Shown piece by piece: positions 35,165-47,425 of a stretch of DNA of 64,000 nt. Source of the DNA: Myoxocephalus aenaeus. Its lineage: Eukaryota > Chordata > Actinopteri > Perciformes > Cottidae. The stretch spans positions 261,001 to 325,000 of the forward strand of contig JBAMJR010000041.1 of NCBI GenBank assembly GCA_038501785.1, read 5' to 3'. Numbering within the stretch: position 1 is the stretch's first letter; each line of letters opens with the position of its first letter. The translations under genes were made by a program, and so were the position numbers. The notes beneath the pieces were generated by a model. The model was not told where the DNA came from. It saw only the letters and a program-made list of their open reading frames with translations, and did not search any database.

Positions 35165-38100
35165 AGAAGTCTTTACTCTGACTCTACTGTGTCTCTACTG
35201 TCCCCTTGTCTTTACTCTGACTCTACTGTGTCTCTACTGTCCCCTTGTCTTTACTCTGACTCTACTGTGTCTCTACTGTCCCCTTGTCTTTACTCTGACT
35301 CTATTGTGTCTCTGCTGTCCCTTTGTCTTTACTCTGACTCTACTGTGTCTCTACTGTCCCCTTGTCTTTACTCTGACTCTACTGTGTCTCTACTGTCCCT
35401 TTGTCTTTACTCTGACTCTATTGTGTCTCTGCTGTCCCTTTGTCTTTACTCTGACTCTACTGTGTCTCTGCTGTCCCTTTGTCTTTACTCTGACTCTACT
35501 GTGTCTCTACTGTCCCTTTGTCTTTACTCTGACTCTACTGTGTCTCTACTGTCCCCTCGTCTTTACTCTGACTCTACTGTGACTCTACTGTGTCTCTACT
35601 GTCCCCTTGTCTTTACTCTGACTCTACTGTGTCTCTACTGTCCCTTTGTCTTTACTCTGTCTCTACTGTGTCTCTACTGTCCCTTTGTCTTTACTCTGTC
35701 TCTACTGTGTCTCTACTGTCCCCTCGTCTTTACTCTGACTCTACTGTGACTCTACTGTGACTCTACTGTGACTCTACTGTGTCTATACTGTCCCCTTGTC
35801 TTTACTCTGACTCTACTGTGTCTCTACTGTCCCTTTGTCTTTACTCTGTCTCTACTGTGTCTCTACTGTCCCTTTGTCTTTACTCTGTCTCTACTGTGTC
35901 TCTACTGTCCCCTCGTCTTTACTCTGACTCTACTGTGACTCTACTGTGACTCTACTGTGTCTCTACTGTCCCCTTGTCTTTACTCTGACTCTACTGTGTC
36001 TCTACTGTCCCCTTGTCTTTACTCTGACTCTACTGTGTCTCTACTGTCCCTTAGTCTTTACTCTGACTCTACTGTGTCTCTACTGTCCCCTCGTCTTTAC
36101 TCTGACTCTACTGTGTCTCTACTGTCCCCTCGTCTTTACTCTGACTCTACTGTGACTCTACTGTGACTCTACTGTGACTCTACTGTGTCTCTACTGTCCC
36201 CTTGTCTTTACTCTGACTCTACTGTGACTCTACTGTGACTCTACTGTGACTCTACTGTGACTCTACTGTGTCTCTACTGTCCCCTCGTCTTTACTCTGAC
36301 TCTACTGTGACTCTACTGTGACTCTACTGTGACTCTACTGTGTCTCTACTGTCCCCTTGTCTTTACTCTGACTCTACTGTGTCTCTACTGTCCCTTTGTC
36401 TTTACTCTGTCTCTACTGTGTCTCTACTGTCCCTTTGTCTTTACTCTGACTCTACTGTGACTCTACTGTCCCTTTGTCTTTACTCTGTCTCTACTGTGTC
36501 TCTACTGTCACTTTGTCTTTACTCTGACTCTACTGTGACTCTACTGTCACTTTGTCTTTACTCTGACTCTACTCTGACTCTACTGTCACTTTGTCTTTAC
36601 TCTGTCTCTACTGTGACTCTACTGTCACTTTGTCTTTACTGTGTCTCTACTGTGTCTCTACTGTCCCTTTGTCTTTACTCTGTCTCTACTGTGTCTCTAC
36701 TGTCCCTTTGTCTTTACTCTGACTCTACTGTGACTCTACTGTCCCTTTGTCTTTACTCTGTCTCTACTGTGTCTCTACTGTCACTTTGTCTTTACTCTGA
36801 CTCTACTGTGACTCTACTGTCACTTTGTCTTTACTCTGACTCTACTCTGACTCTACTGTCACTTTGTCTTTACTCTGTCTCTACTGTGACTCTACTGTCA
36901 CTTTGTCTTTACTGTGTCTCTACTGTGTCTCTACTGTCCCTTTGTCTTTACTCTGACTCTACTGTGTCTCTACTGTCCCCTTGTCTTTACTCTGACTCTA
37001 CTGTGTCTCTACTGTCCCTTTGTCTTTACTCTGTCTCTACTGTGTCTCTACTGTCCCTTTGTCTTTACTCTGTCTCTACTGTGTCTCTACTGTCCCCTCG
37101 TCTTTACTCTGACTCTACTGTGACTCTACTGTGACTCTACTGTGTCTATACTGTCCCCTTGTCTTTACTCTGACTCTACTGTGTCTCTACTGTCCCTTTG
37201 TCTTTACTCTGTCTCTACTGTGTCTCTACTGTCCCTTTGTCTTTACTCTGTCTCTACTGTGTCTCTACTGTCCCCTCGTCTTTACTCTGACTCTACTGTG
37301 ACTCTACTGTGACTCTACTGTGTCTCTACTGTCCCCTTGTCTTTACTCTGACTCTACTGTGTCTCTACTGTCCCCTTGTCTTTACTCTGACTCTACTGTG
37401 TCTCTACTGTCCCTTAGTCTTTACTCTGACTCTACTGTGTCTCTACTGTCCCCTCGTCTTTACTCTGACTCTACTGTGTCTCTACTGTCCCCTCGTCTTT
37501 ACTCTGACTCTACTGTGACTCTACTGTGACTCTACTGTGACTCTACTGTGACTCTACTGTGTCTCTACTGTCCCCTTGTCTTTACTCTGACTCTACTGTG
37601 ACTCTACTGTGACTCTACTGTGACTCTACTGTGACTCTACTGTGTCTCTACTGTCCCCTCGTCTTTACTCTGACTCTACTGTGACTCTACTGTGACTCTA
37701 CTGTGACTCTACTGTGTCTCTACTGTCCCCTTGTCTTTACTCTGACTCTACTGTGTCTCTACTGTCCCTTTGTCTTTACTCTGTCTCTACTGTGTCTCTA
37801 CTGTCCCTTTGTCTTTACTCTGACTCTACTGTGACTCTACTGTCCCTTTGTCTTTACTCTGTCTCTACTGTGTCTCTACTGTCACTTTGTCTTTACTCTG
37901 ACTCTACTGTGACTCTACTGTCACTTTGTCTTTACTCTGACTCTACTCTGACTCTACTGTCACTTTGTCTTTACTCTGTCTCTACTGTGACTCTACTGTC
38001 ACTTTGTCTTTACTGTGTCTCTACTGTGTCTCTACTGTCCCTTTGTCTTTACTCTGACTCTACTGTGTCTCTACTGTCCCTTTGTCTTTACTCTGACTCT

Positions 38101-38872
38101 ACTGTGTCTCTACTGTCACTTTGTCTTGACTGTGTCTCTACTGTGACTCTACTGTCACTTTGTCTTTACTCTGACTCTACTGTGACTCTACTGTCACTTT
38201 GTCTTTACTCTGACTCTACTGTGACTCTACTGTCACTTTGTCTTTACTCTGACTCTACTCTGACTCTACTGTCACTTTGTCTTTACTCTGTCTCTACTGT
38301 GACTCTACTGTCACTTTGTCTTTACTCTGTCTCTACTGTGACTCTACTGTCACTTTGTCTTTACTCTGTCTCTACTGTGTCTCTACTGTCACTTTGTCTT
38401 TACTCTGACTCTACTGTGACTCTACTGTCACTTTGTCTTTACTCTGACTCTACTCTGACTCTACTGTCACTTTGTCTTTACTCTGTCTCTACTGTGACTC
38501 TACTGTCACTTTGTCTTTACTCTGTCTCTACTGTGACTCTACTGTCACTTTGTCTTTACTGTGTCTCTACTGTGTCTCTACTGTCCCTTTGTCTTTACTC
38601 TGACTCTACTGTGTCTCTACTGTCCCTTTGTCTTTACTCTGACTCTACTGTGTCTCTACTGTGTCTCTACTGTCCCCTTGTCTTTACTCTGACTCTACTG
38701 TGTCTCTACTGTCCCTTTGTCTTTACTCTGACTCTACTGTGTCTCTACTGTCCCTTTGTCTTTACTCTGTCTCTACTGTGTCTCTACTGTCCCCTTGTCT
38801 TTACTCTGACTCTACTGTGTCTCTACTGTCCCTTTGTCTTTACTCTGACTCTACTGTGTCTCTACTGTGTCT
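35165..38872. repeat. 3.7-kb complex minisatellite with higher-order structure
   Basis: Basic units of about 39 bp (GTCTTTACTCTGACTCTACT plus GTGTCTCTACTGTCCCCTT) with 11-bp GTGACTCTACT insertions. A block at about 35580-36650 is repeated at about 36955-38024: rare variants GTCTATACTG (35781, 37144) and CCCTTAGTC (36048, 37411) both lie 1363 bp apart, then 1374 bp after one extra 11-bp unit. Shorter 273-bp duplications (7 x 39) are also visible. Strong strand asymmetry (pyrimidine-rich top strand). Long ORFs here, including one of 410 codons, are artefacts of the period. Confidence 0.96.
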
Positions 38873-39974
38873 CCATGTCCATTTGGACTCTGTGTTTTGT
38901 TGCCTCCTCTCTTTCTGTGTTTTACAGTCATGAGAGACTTTATTAGACTCATTCGTCCTGCAGTAAAACTCTTTTCCCTTCAGGTTACCTTCAGATCAAA
39001 CCTGCGTGAATCAACATGTTTAGCAGTAAAGTTCAGTCGGACAGCATTTCTCTGACTTGTCCGTGTCTCATCAACATGCCATCATTTGATCATGGCTCTT
39101 TTGCCGCTGCAGTGCGAGGAAACACTGAAATGACTCCATCCCTTTGTTGGCTTTGTCTACATGGTCAGCAGAGATTCCCAGACTATTCATTTCATCAACG
39201 GACTCAACACTCAAGTCAACTGGACATACAACTACGCTAATTCATCTTCAGGACCAGATCTTTTCAAGACAACTGCTTTCAAACAGTAAAGCAGTAAAGC
39301 GGTCCGTTAGAATCCACCATGATGACATAGAGGAGCAGCGACTGAACAGCAGCACGTTAAGACAGACAGTAGAAACGTCCAGCTGCAGACACTCGGGACA
39401 CATGAATGACTTAGAAATGTAATATTCCGAAGAAGTCCTTAAAATGTCCTGAGTGACAAGCCAGGGACATTGATAACAGACTCTACCAGAGGAACAACTG
39501 TAAGGTGAATGCACCTTGCTGTTCTTCACTCACCACCCGACTAACTGGCACAATGTGTGAATCAGATAAAGAAGAATGCATCAGCAAATGAAGACAGATT
39601 ACTGTCTATGAATGCACAGACCTCTCCTCTGCCACAACAGGACCGTTATGATGCAAGGATCAGGAACAGTTTCTAGATACTGAAGTCTGTATGGAAATAT
39701 ACAATCAAAGCCTGTTCTCATCAGGGAGAGATACAGGTTGGCCATCTCCAACACCTTCCATTGACTCAACACCCAGACTTCCTTGCAGTCGCAGGATGCT
39801 GAACAAAATGTACAGGTGGTGATCAATTATTTAATGATAATTCAACTTACAGAGTGAAAGTCCACAAAACAGGCAATCTGATCCAAATCCCAAAACAGCC
39901 CAGAAGCAGTGACACACAGGGAAACAGGCGGAACCAGAAGACACACTGACAGAAACAGGGGATGGACCAATGGA
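38873..39974. other. nfic intron, no gene seen
   Basis: Unique-looking sequence after the minisatellite; no coding or transposon signature. Confidence 0.45.
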
Positions 39975-40024
39975 CCAACGAGCCTAATGTCTGCTCCTTA
40001 CTGAGCAGACATTAGGCTCGTTGG
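39975..40024. repeat. Perfect hairpin, 22-bp arms, 6-nt loop
   Basis: CCAACGAGCCTAATGTCTGC then TC, loop CTTACT, then the exact reverse complement. Longest perfect short-loop hairpin in the window. Confidence 0.97.
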
Positions 40025-41194
40025 AGATGAGCCAGTCGAGATCAGAATCGATCACCGGAGATCAGCGCGCAATGCTTGACGGTTAGATTTGTGTCCGACT
40101 TGATCCCGACTTGCTCTGAAGAAGAAATCGTCTGTGAAGCACCACTTTCGCCTGCTTGTAGGAAGCTGTCACCAAGAGCTTCCTACACCAGGTTACAACA
40201 GCAGAAACAACATCTGAAGAACTGACTTTGGTGATGTTTGGACAACCGTCATTAATTGATGGCTAGATTTGCATCATGCGCATGATTGGAACTAGTGGGA
40301 AATAGTTTTACACACGTGGTTCAACATTGTCATGAAACATACCCGGTGAGTTTTGTAGTGATTGGACAAACTATTTCTTATTAATAATCTGATTTGTGTT
40401 TTGCTATGCACATGTTTGGGTTCAGCCTGCAGTCTCCATCAGTACTTCAGCACACGCTGGATTCATAGACTGTCATCGTGACGTCACCCATTGCTTTTTG
40501 GACTGCCGTTATGAAGCCTTGAGTTTGGCGATTTCACCATCTTGACTTTTGCAACCGGTGAACGGAAATGACAATATTTGAAATGGAGTGACGTAGAGAC
40601 GCCATATACAGCTCTGGTAGTGACAGCGACCTGTCAATCACAGTAAGCCTTGAAACTAGAGATTGAGACATAAACTCATGTTTACAATGTTTACTGAGGG
40701 AATACATCAAGAGAAGTAGAGGAGTCGCCCCCTGGTGGTCAGTAGAGAGAATGCAAGTTGTAAGACACTTTCCTTTGGCTTCACTCGGCAGAACCAGAGG
40801 TTGCCACCTGGCTGGATCGCACTCCTTTGCTACAGTTTATCATAATAGTCCACAGTCCCATCCCTCATTTCTTAATTCAGAAGTGACAAACACAAACAGT
40901 GCATGTGCTTATCTTCCCCTGTTGCCTCTCCAGCCCAAAGAAAAAAGAGGTATGTTCATCCATTTCATTCAACATAGAAACTGTAGTTCTTACAAGAGCC
41001 TGCATGCTCTCTCCTGGAAAAAGAAGCAACATCTATTTTGATCTCAGCCAGTTCTTCTTGTCTCGGTTCTACAGTGTTTTGCTCCATGAGAAAAAAAACA
41101 CTCATACACTATTACTAACAAAGAGAACCCTTTTAAACAATAAACCACAGAGAAACATGAACCACTCAGACCCACCAACGCAGCACTAACACGC
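40025..41194. repeat. nfic intron with degenerate dispersed repeat
   Basis: 40460-40815 carries GTGACGTCACCCATTG and CTCATGTTTACAATGTTTAC blocks, related to 17290-17600 and to 63640-63800. The rest has no supported feature. Confidence 0.45.
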
Positions 41195-41310
41195 AGGGCT
41201 GCAACTAACCATTGTTTTAATAATCGATTAATCGGTTGATTATTTTTTCGATTAATCGGATAAAAAAACAAAAAATGTATAAAGCATTCATTTCCAACCC
41301 TTTGTGTTAC
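41195..41310 (-). mobile_element. Fragment of the TAGGGCTGCAAC hAT-type family
   Basis: AGGGCTGCAACTAACC and the following GATTAATCGGTTGATTATT block are the reverse complement of the right end of 1299-2243, including ATTCATTTCCAACCCTTTG. The other end is missing. Confidence 0.85.
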
Positions 41311-41594
41311 ACATAGGAAGACTTGACTTGACGGGCGGTGCACAGGGTTAGGGCATAGCAACACAGGACGACCTGGAGAGGCTGTTTTCTGCTATGCCTC
41401 ACTGCTCCCTTTGTGAGCCTGAAACAGACACGTCCTCACCAAACGTGACAAATATAAGAACATTAGGAAAATATATATTTGTTAAATACATTCAAGAGCT
41501 AAATGTTTTCTACTGCTCTCAGATGAAGAAAGATGTCAGTCCTACATTGAGGGACACTACTGAGTGCTGCCTGCATTACACTGAGAGGATGTTA

Positions 41595-41800
41595 GAGGAG
41601 GTGAAGAGGGGATGAGAGGAGGTGGAGGTGGAGGGGAAGAGGAGGTTAGAGGAGGTGAAGAGGGGATGAGAGGAGGTGGAGGTGGAGGGGAAGAGGAGGT
41701 TAGAGGAGGTGAAGAGGGGATGAGAGGAGGTGGAGGGGAAGAGGAGGTTAGAGGAGGTGAAGAGGGGATGAGAGGAGGTGGAGGTGAAGAGGGGTAGAGG
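41595..41800. repeat. GA-rich 54/48-bp tandem repeat, about four units
   Basis: GTGAAGAGGGGATGAGAGGA recurs at 41601, 41655, 41709 and 41757 (54, 54, 48 bp). Purine-only strand for nearly 200 bp, so triplex (H-DNA) formation is possible. Confidence 0.93.
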
Positions 41801-42572
41801 AGGTTGTCGGTCCGGTGCGTTCAGTAGCTGCTCTGGAGCGTCCCTCTAGTGGTTGCAGAGTGAAGTGCTGTGGGACAGGACACCGTAGACCTTCTGGAGG
41901 GTTATGTGAACATGAGACAGGTGTAAACTGAGGGATGATCCACATCCCTGCCTGGTCCCCTAATACAGGGTCAGCGAGTCAAGAAGCTTTGTAGGTGTTT
42001 GCTTTGCTCTAATAATCTGTATTGTTATAGTGTTGGTTGGCCTGCCCCGTCAAGTGGTAGTTTCTGTTTGTTATTGCTGTCCCTAGTGGGATGTGATATT
42101 GACTTATCACGATCCAAAGCGCATCCGGAATCAGCAAACGAGCCAGGGATCAGAACTCAGAGAAAACAAAGGACCCCGTGACATGATATTCTGCTACGCT
42201 CCTGCAGTGTAAGGGTTAATGTGACCTAGTGTTGGACATGTTGCCAGTTCCACAATCTGGAATACCTCTCAGGTCAGGTCTAAACATATCAGCTGGGTGG
42301 AGTTTGACTTCCTGTCTGCTATATAGATGTAATAAAGGCAGAGAGGAGCAGTAGCTGTCCTACCTCTGTTGGTGTTTCATGTCCCTCAGTACAACATAAC
42401 ACAACCATAGAGGGACTTATTTGCCAGCAGTTAGGGTTGGCCAGTTGTATTTCTTTTCACTGTTGTAGCTCCTTATTAAACTGGACAGATTTCATGTAAA
42501 GTCTCTCACACAAGCAACATGGCCGTATGAGAGACAGCACGAGACTGATGTTGTTAACGCAAACACCCTCAG
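41801..42572. other. nfic intron before exon 10, no gene seen
   Basis: No repeats or coding sequence recognised apart from the acceptor of exon 10. Confidence 0.5.
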
Positions 42573-42661
42573 CTTACTCGGCCCCTGGGACACCCCCTGC
42601 CAATCGCACCTCCTTCGTTGGAGTCACCCCTCGAGACCCAGGTGGACTCTACCAAACCCAG
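42573..42661 (+). CDS. nfic: nfic exon 10: PPANRTSFVGVTPRDPGG segment
   Basis: 89 bp, phase 1 in and phase 0 out. Encodes YSAPGTPPANRTSFVG then VTPRDPGGLYQTQ, matching the family pattern S-P-A-N-R-F-V-G-x-x-P-R-D-P near the C-terminus. The preceding 10.5-kb intron is largely tandem repeat. Acceptor ACCCTCAG, donor CAG|GTTAGT. Short exon, but phase and motif fit both neighbours. Confidence 0.93.
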
Positions 42662-42958
42662 GTTAGTATGGTTTGTTTGACAATGTTGAACTCAATTTAG
42701 AAGATATTCAGATCTCCAACGCAGAGTGTTGGAGTGTTAAGGGTCCAGAATCTGTAACATAATATCTCTCCATGCAAATGGTAGCAGAAGAGGCTTCTAT
42801 ATGTTGAGGTTTGGATGATTCTGCCTCTGAGACCTCTGCCATTCCTAAAATAGAATAAATAAAGAAAAAATGAATAAACAAATAAAATATATTTCGTGGT
42901 GCTCAAAGCTCAACAAGCCAAGAATGGCCATGCTCACAATTACTTTTATAATGCTGTT

Positions 42959-42998
42959 ATCTCAAGATCACAAGTTGATTAACTTGTGATCTTGAGAT
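42959..42998. repeat. Perfect hairpin, 18-bp arms, 4-nt loop
   Basis: ATCTCAAGATCACAAGTT, loop GATT, AACTTGTGATCTTGAGAT, 298 bp after the exon 10 donor, so within the nfic pre-mRNA. Confidence 0.97.
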
Positions 42999-43516
42999 TA
43001 CAAACTTTGTTTTCTTGAAATAAGAGTAACCAACTCATTATGTGGAGAAAACAGAGATCAGGAGTACAATGCCAGCATGTACAGATGACTGAGGTCAAAT
43101 CAGCTGACACCACGGTACACTAAAGTATAATATAATGAGTATGAAGCTGACAGCTAGTGGCAGATTTAGCAAAGTTAGCGGAGGGACTAGGTCTAGTTTT
43201 AAAAATAAGTTGTTCACAAAGGGTGTACACAAAATACATATATAAAATAAATAAGATACATTTGATTTAGTTTCCAAGAAGTACACAACACATTACCTAT
43301 GTCCCTTATAATTTAAAAGGATAATTCCACTAAAATGTGAGGGAAATACCTTTAATCTTTGATTTTTTGGGATACTGGGGGGAAAAATAATGAATAATGT
43401 TTTACTATGACTGGTATTCATTTGAAAACACCTCATATTGAAAACAGGAAGTAGCTACATGTGTATCTATAGGTGACTGTCTTAAAATGAGTCACAGAGA
43501 GGCTGAGTACAGTAAT

Positions 43517-44330
43517 CAATTCAATTCAGTTTATTTTATACAGCCCAACATCACAAATACAAGTTTGCCTCGGAGGGCTTTACAATCTGTAACATAACAT
43601 CCTGTCCCGGGACCTCACATCGGATCAGGAAAAACTCCCCTAAAAAGATAGTAAAAACCCTTTCACAGGGAAAACAGGAAGAAACCTGAGGGAGAGCAAC
43701 AGAGGAGGATCCCTCTCCTGATGGACAGAAGCAATAGATGTCATGTGGCCAGAATGAATAGCGTAGTTACAGCACATTCAATGAATATGACAGAAATTAT
43801 TCATATAATGAGTAGTAGGCATGGTCCACGATCCAGATAACCACGATCCATGAAGCAGAAGGAGGTAGAGAGGAGGGGGCGCATCAGCAGGGCCATGGCA
43901 GCAGGCTGGACCGGTTCCAGGCCGGTTCAATCAGCAGGGCCATGGCAGCAGGCAGGACCGGTTCCAGGCCAGTTCCATCAGCAGGGCCATGGCAGCAGGC
44001 AGGACCGGTTCCAGGCCGGTTCCATCAGCAGGGCCATGGCAGCAGGCAGGACCGGTTCCAGGCCGGCTCCATCAGCAGGGCCATGGCAGCAGGCAGGACC
44101 GGTTCCAGGCCGGTTCCATCAGCAGGGCCATGGAAGCAGGCAGGACCGGTTCCAGGCAGCCATGAATCCATGGAAAAAGAAAGTAGAGTTAGTAATGTGC
44201 ATTGAAGAGACAATAGTTTATCCAAATGGAGAGAAAGAAGAATCCAACCGACTCTTAACCTTAACCGATAGTTTGACGCTACAAAAGGGAGGTTCTTCTG
44301 AAGAGACTATCTTCTGTTTGCTGTTGACCT
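43517..44330 (+). repeat. Dispersed fish repeat with amplified internal 46-bp unit
   Basis: Closely matches 11390-11850 from TTCAATTCAGTTTATTTTAT onward. At 43885-44165 about six copies of a unit of roughly 46 bp (GGGCCATGGCAGCAGGCAGG, then ACCGGTTCCAGGCCGGTTCC) replace the two at 11755. Sporadic ORFs there are not genes. Confidence 0.82.
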
Positions 44331-44409
44331 GCAGCTCCATTGAGCAGGAACCGCTCCATCACAGCATTCTCCACCAAGTTCACCGTCCAACCAGGCACCG
44401 CCTTGATGT

Positions 44410-44610
44410 CTGGATGACTGTGGCTCAGTGGTGAGCAGGTTTGTCCTTCAATCAGAGGATCGGTGGTTCAATCCCTGGCTCTGCTAGCCCTTGTCGATGT
44501 GTCCTTGGGCAAAACACTTAACCCCAAGTTGCTCCCGTAGCTGCATCTAAGGAATGTGAATGTGTTGCAAGTCGCTTTGGATAAAAGCGTCAATGAAATG
44601 CAATGTCATA
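44410..44610 (+). mobile_element. tRNA-derived SINE
   Basis: A-box-like TGGCTCAGTGGTGAGC (44421-44436) and B-box GGTTCAATCCC (44465-44475) form a tRNA-like polymerase III promoter. The body contains GTGTCCTTGGGCAAAACAC, common in fish SINEs, and ends with GCTTTGGATAAAAGCGTC, an L2-like tail. Not a functional tRNA gene: the tRNA part has no closed acceptor stem. Confidence 0.8.
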
Positions 44611-44739
44611 TGGCCCTTCATCCACACTCCAAAGCTCTGGGCACATTAATGCCTATCAAGAGTTACACTTCTGCATCTATCTCAGGCAGGTAGATGTGTT
44701 TGACCCTTGGTCTCAGAAGGTGTAGGTTTCACTGGTAGG

Positions 44740-45205
44740 ATAGCTAGCTTACCTCTTGTTCACTGGCCAAAGAACTGTCCACTGCACCCTCAACGTTGCT
44801 CTTGCCTTTCTCCATATATGCTCCCCTTTCCTTAGGATGGATGTGAAGCATATCAGGGTCTTAAACCACATGTTTTGCAGGAGAGATATTTCCTCCAGTC
44901 TTTGCTGATGTGCCCAATACACAAGCAGCCAAAACAAACTTTTTCAGGAAATCAATCTTCTCACTGTGTGCCCTCTTCTCCAATAGAGCGCACAGCTCCA
45001 GCATGTGTCCTTTCAGATGAGTGTCCATCTTTAACCTTGTTTCCCGTTCTGGTCTTTCTTTCAACTGCAGTAACCATAGTGGCAAAGCTACTTCCTTGAG
45101 CCCTTGAGAGAGTTGAAGGTTTTGCTCTGCTGTCTTCTTTGTTTGCCAGTAACTTTGGACTATCTTGTATGTTTCCAAATACAGGACCTGTTGCAATCTT
45201 CAATT
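44740..45205 (-). mobile_element. Retrotransposon gag remnant with zinc knuckle (possibly Pao/BEL)
   Basis: Minus-strand frames, with frameshifts, give a Cys/His cluster C-x2-C-x4-H-x4-W-R near 44890-44930, followed by S-C-K-T-C-G. This resembles BEL/Pao gag knuckles, with Trp replacing a Cys. Upstream lie charged residues ending in the EEGTQ-type segment. Short and degenerate; class is tentative. Confidence 0.4.
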
Positions 45206-47425
45206 GACGCTAAAAAAAACAATATCAGTCCACTTCGACAATGCCTTTCCTGGATGTCACATGCCACTGTTCGCTATTTGTCCATGAGCTTGGAGGACAA
45301 TGTTTTAATAATGTTGTTTTTCTTTTTCAGTAAGCATATTGGCAGGTGTATTTAATTACTGCTTTGCTTGAAAAGGGGTGTGTCAACCTCACAATGATAA
45401 GATCTTGGATGAGCTGTGGTAAATATAACTGTCTTATGAGCTCTGGTGCCCCCTGGTGGAGATGTATGCCATTGCATGCTTCCTTTTGTTTTGGCCTTGT
45501 GGCTTCAAACTGTGAATTAGCATTTACAGTTTTTCTGGTTTTCCTTTTCCATTCCTTTCCGTTGCATATGGTACAAAACCCTCTGCATCAACATTAAGCG
45601 CTTCGACCGTTTTCACCTTTAAAAAAAATATATGATTCTGACGATACTACATGGCATCCTCCGGTTCTGAAAAGTGAAGCCAATGCGGAAGTGCCTTAAA
45701 CTTGTATTATCGCCAGCAGTTTCTCCATGACGCTCCGCTATAGTACATAACGATCCCCTTTGTCGGATGGGAGCTCACAAGTGAATGCCAAGTCGTTTCC
45801 TCTTCGCTCTACGAAATCTACCCAATAGTAGCCACAGCCGGTCGGTGGGGCCACAAATGGTCCAGCAAGTCCATCTCTTTACTCTCGACCACCTTGCAGT
45901 GGTTTACTTCATCATCAAAGGATGCCATGATTCCGCTTCCCTCATGTTGTTCACGCTCTGCTTAATCCGTCGGTGGGTATCTCTAGGCACCTCACGATTT
46001 AATTTGATTCAGATTCAGAGGGACATAATATATTTTTTCTCACTGTGTTTTTCTGCTATTTTATACACTGCATATTTGTAATAATTCATAATTTAAAAAG
46101 ATGAATGTACCCCCATTATCTATTATTAATGAAATATGAGTAACAAATAGAAGAAAATACAGTGATAAAGTGCATGTTTACAGTGACACGGATGTCCACA
46201 CATAGCGTGTTACAACCATTCTTCCCGCTTTCCTCACTGACTCCATGACTTTAGCGTTGGTTTGGTTGTAGAATATGGCTGTGTCCATAAAAACATCAAG
46301 ATGAATGTTATATCTTCAAAGTGCAGCATAGTGCGAAAGCTCTGATTCTCAATTACTGTGTAGCGGCGCAAATCCTTGTAAAAAAACGTGCTGTCTACTT
46401 CATAATTTACTTCACCCTTTCCCAGTTGGGCGAAAGAAGAAGCGAAATGCTCCCATACATTAGCTTTTAAGCCAGGGGGTGCCGGTTAGATTGAAGCCAT
46501 ATTGGCTGCTCAAGCTCAGCCGCCCTCACCAAAACTCTGCAGGTATTTAGCCTAGTTTAGAATGTAAACAATAAGCATGTGTATTACGTCTGTTGCATTC
46601 AGGTGCAGCGGTAACGGACAGCCCGGTGTCACATAATTGTTACAGGTGATCATAATTTGGAGAATTGGGTTTTAAATTGACGAATATAGAGTTTTCTGCA
46701 TCGAGTCATAATCGCTCAAGAGAGAATCGCGATGCATGTAAGAATACATCCCCCCCCTATCTATTACCCATCAGGACGTCTCCACGCAGCACATGTCCGG
46801 GCCACCTTTTCTTGTTTCTCAATCCAGAAGTTCTGCCCTCTTTCAGACACTCATCCAACATCGGTTCCTCCATATTCTACATTGTCGTTCAACTTGTAAA
46901 TCCTGCCCCAATTATCCAATCATGGGTTAACAGAACTCCATTGTCGATAACCTTTCTCCCTCACTTTGGTCAACTGGTCAGCTTGGAAGAGTTTCCACTA
47001 CTTCCTCAACGTGACCAAGAACACCATAATCTTCCCATCGTTAAATGTTGTCCCCTGACCTTTTCTTTATCTTTCCCCATTCTGTGATAGCCAATTCCTA
47101 TAGAATAAGCTTCTAATATAACTATTATGCGGAAGCCCTAGCCTGGCCTCCCGCCGTCCTAACTATCTAACCTAATCCATGACATCACACTGAAAGGTCT
47201 TCTACGCAAAGAACTTGCTCAAAATCCTGGATGCTATCTATTGCTGCTAACTCTCCATCAGTATGCATTCACACCATCCGCTCCAGAGACAATAATCATC
47301 ACATTGCTCAAACTTTAGGAACAACATTCTTGCCCGCCTTCTTCGGTTGCCTCAGATGTTGTGAGTTCTCCGCCTCATTCCATCACTTAAACCCATACCA
47401 GACCCTTGCATCGTAGGGTCTAGCC
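45206..47425. other. nfic intron, no gene recognised
   Basis: Mixed sequence with hints of old repeats (GTGCCCCCTGGTGGAGAT at about 45450; AATCGCGATGCATGTAAG at about 46725). The 140-codon frame at 46665-47087 shows no known domain. Confidence 0.4.

Noticed and set aside
37714..38946. 410-codon open frame and other long frames within 35135-38946
   Set aside because: They follow the period of a minisatellite (LYSDSTVSLLS repeats), are open in several frames, and lack codon or domain signal.
44410..44480. Possible tRNA gene
   Set aside because: A and B boxes are present but no acceptor stem closes, and the body continues into a SINE tail.
46665..47087. 140-codon frame
   Set aside because: No recognisable domain, no splice context, flanked by stop-rich repeat-like sequence.
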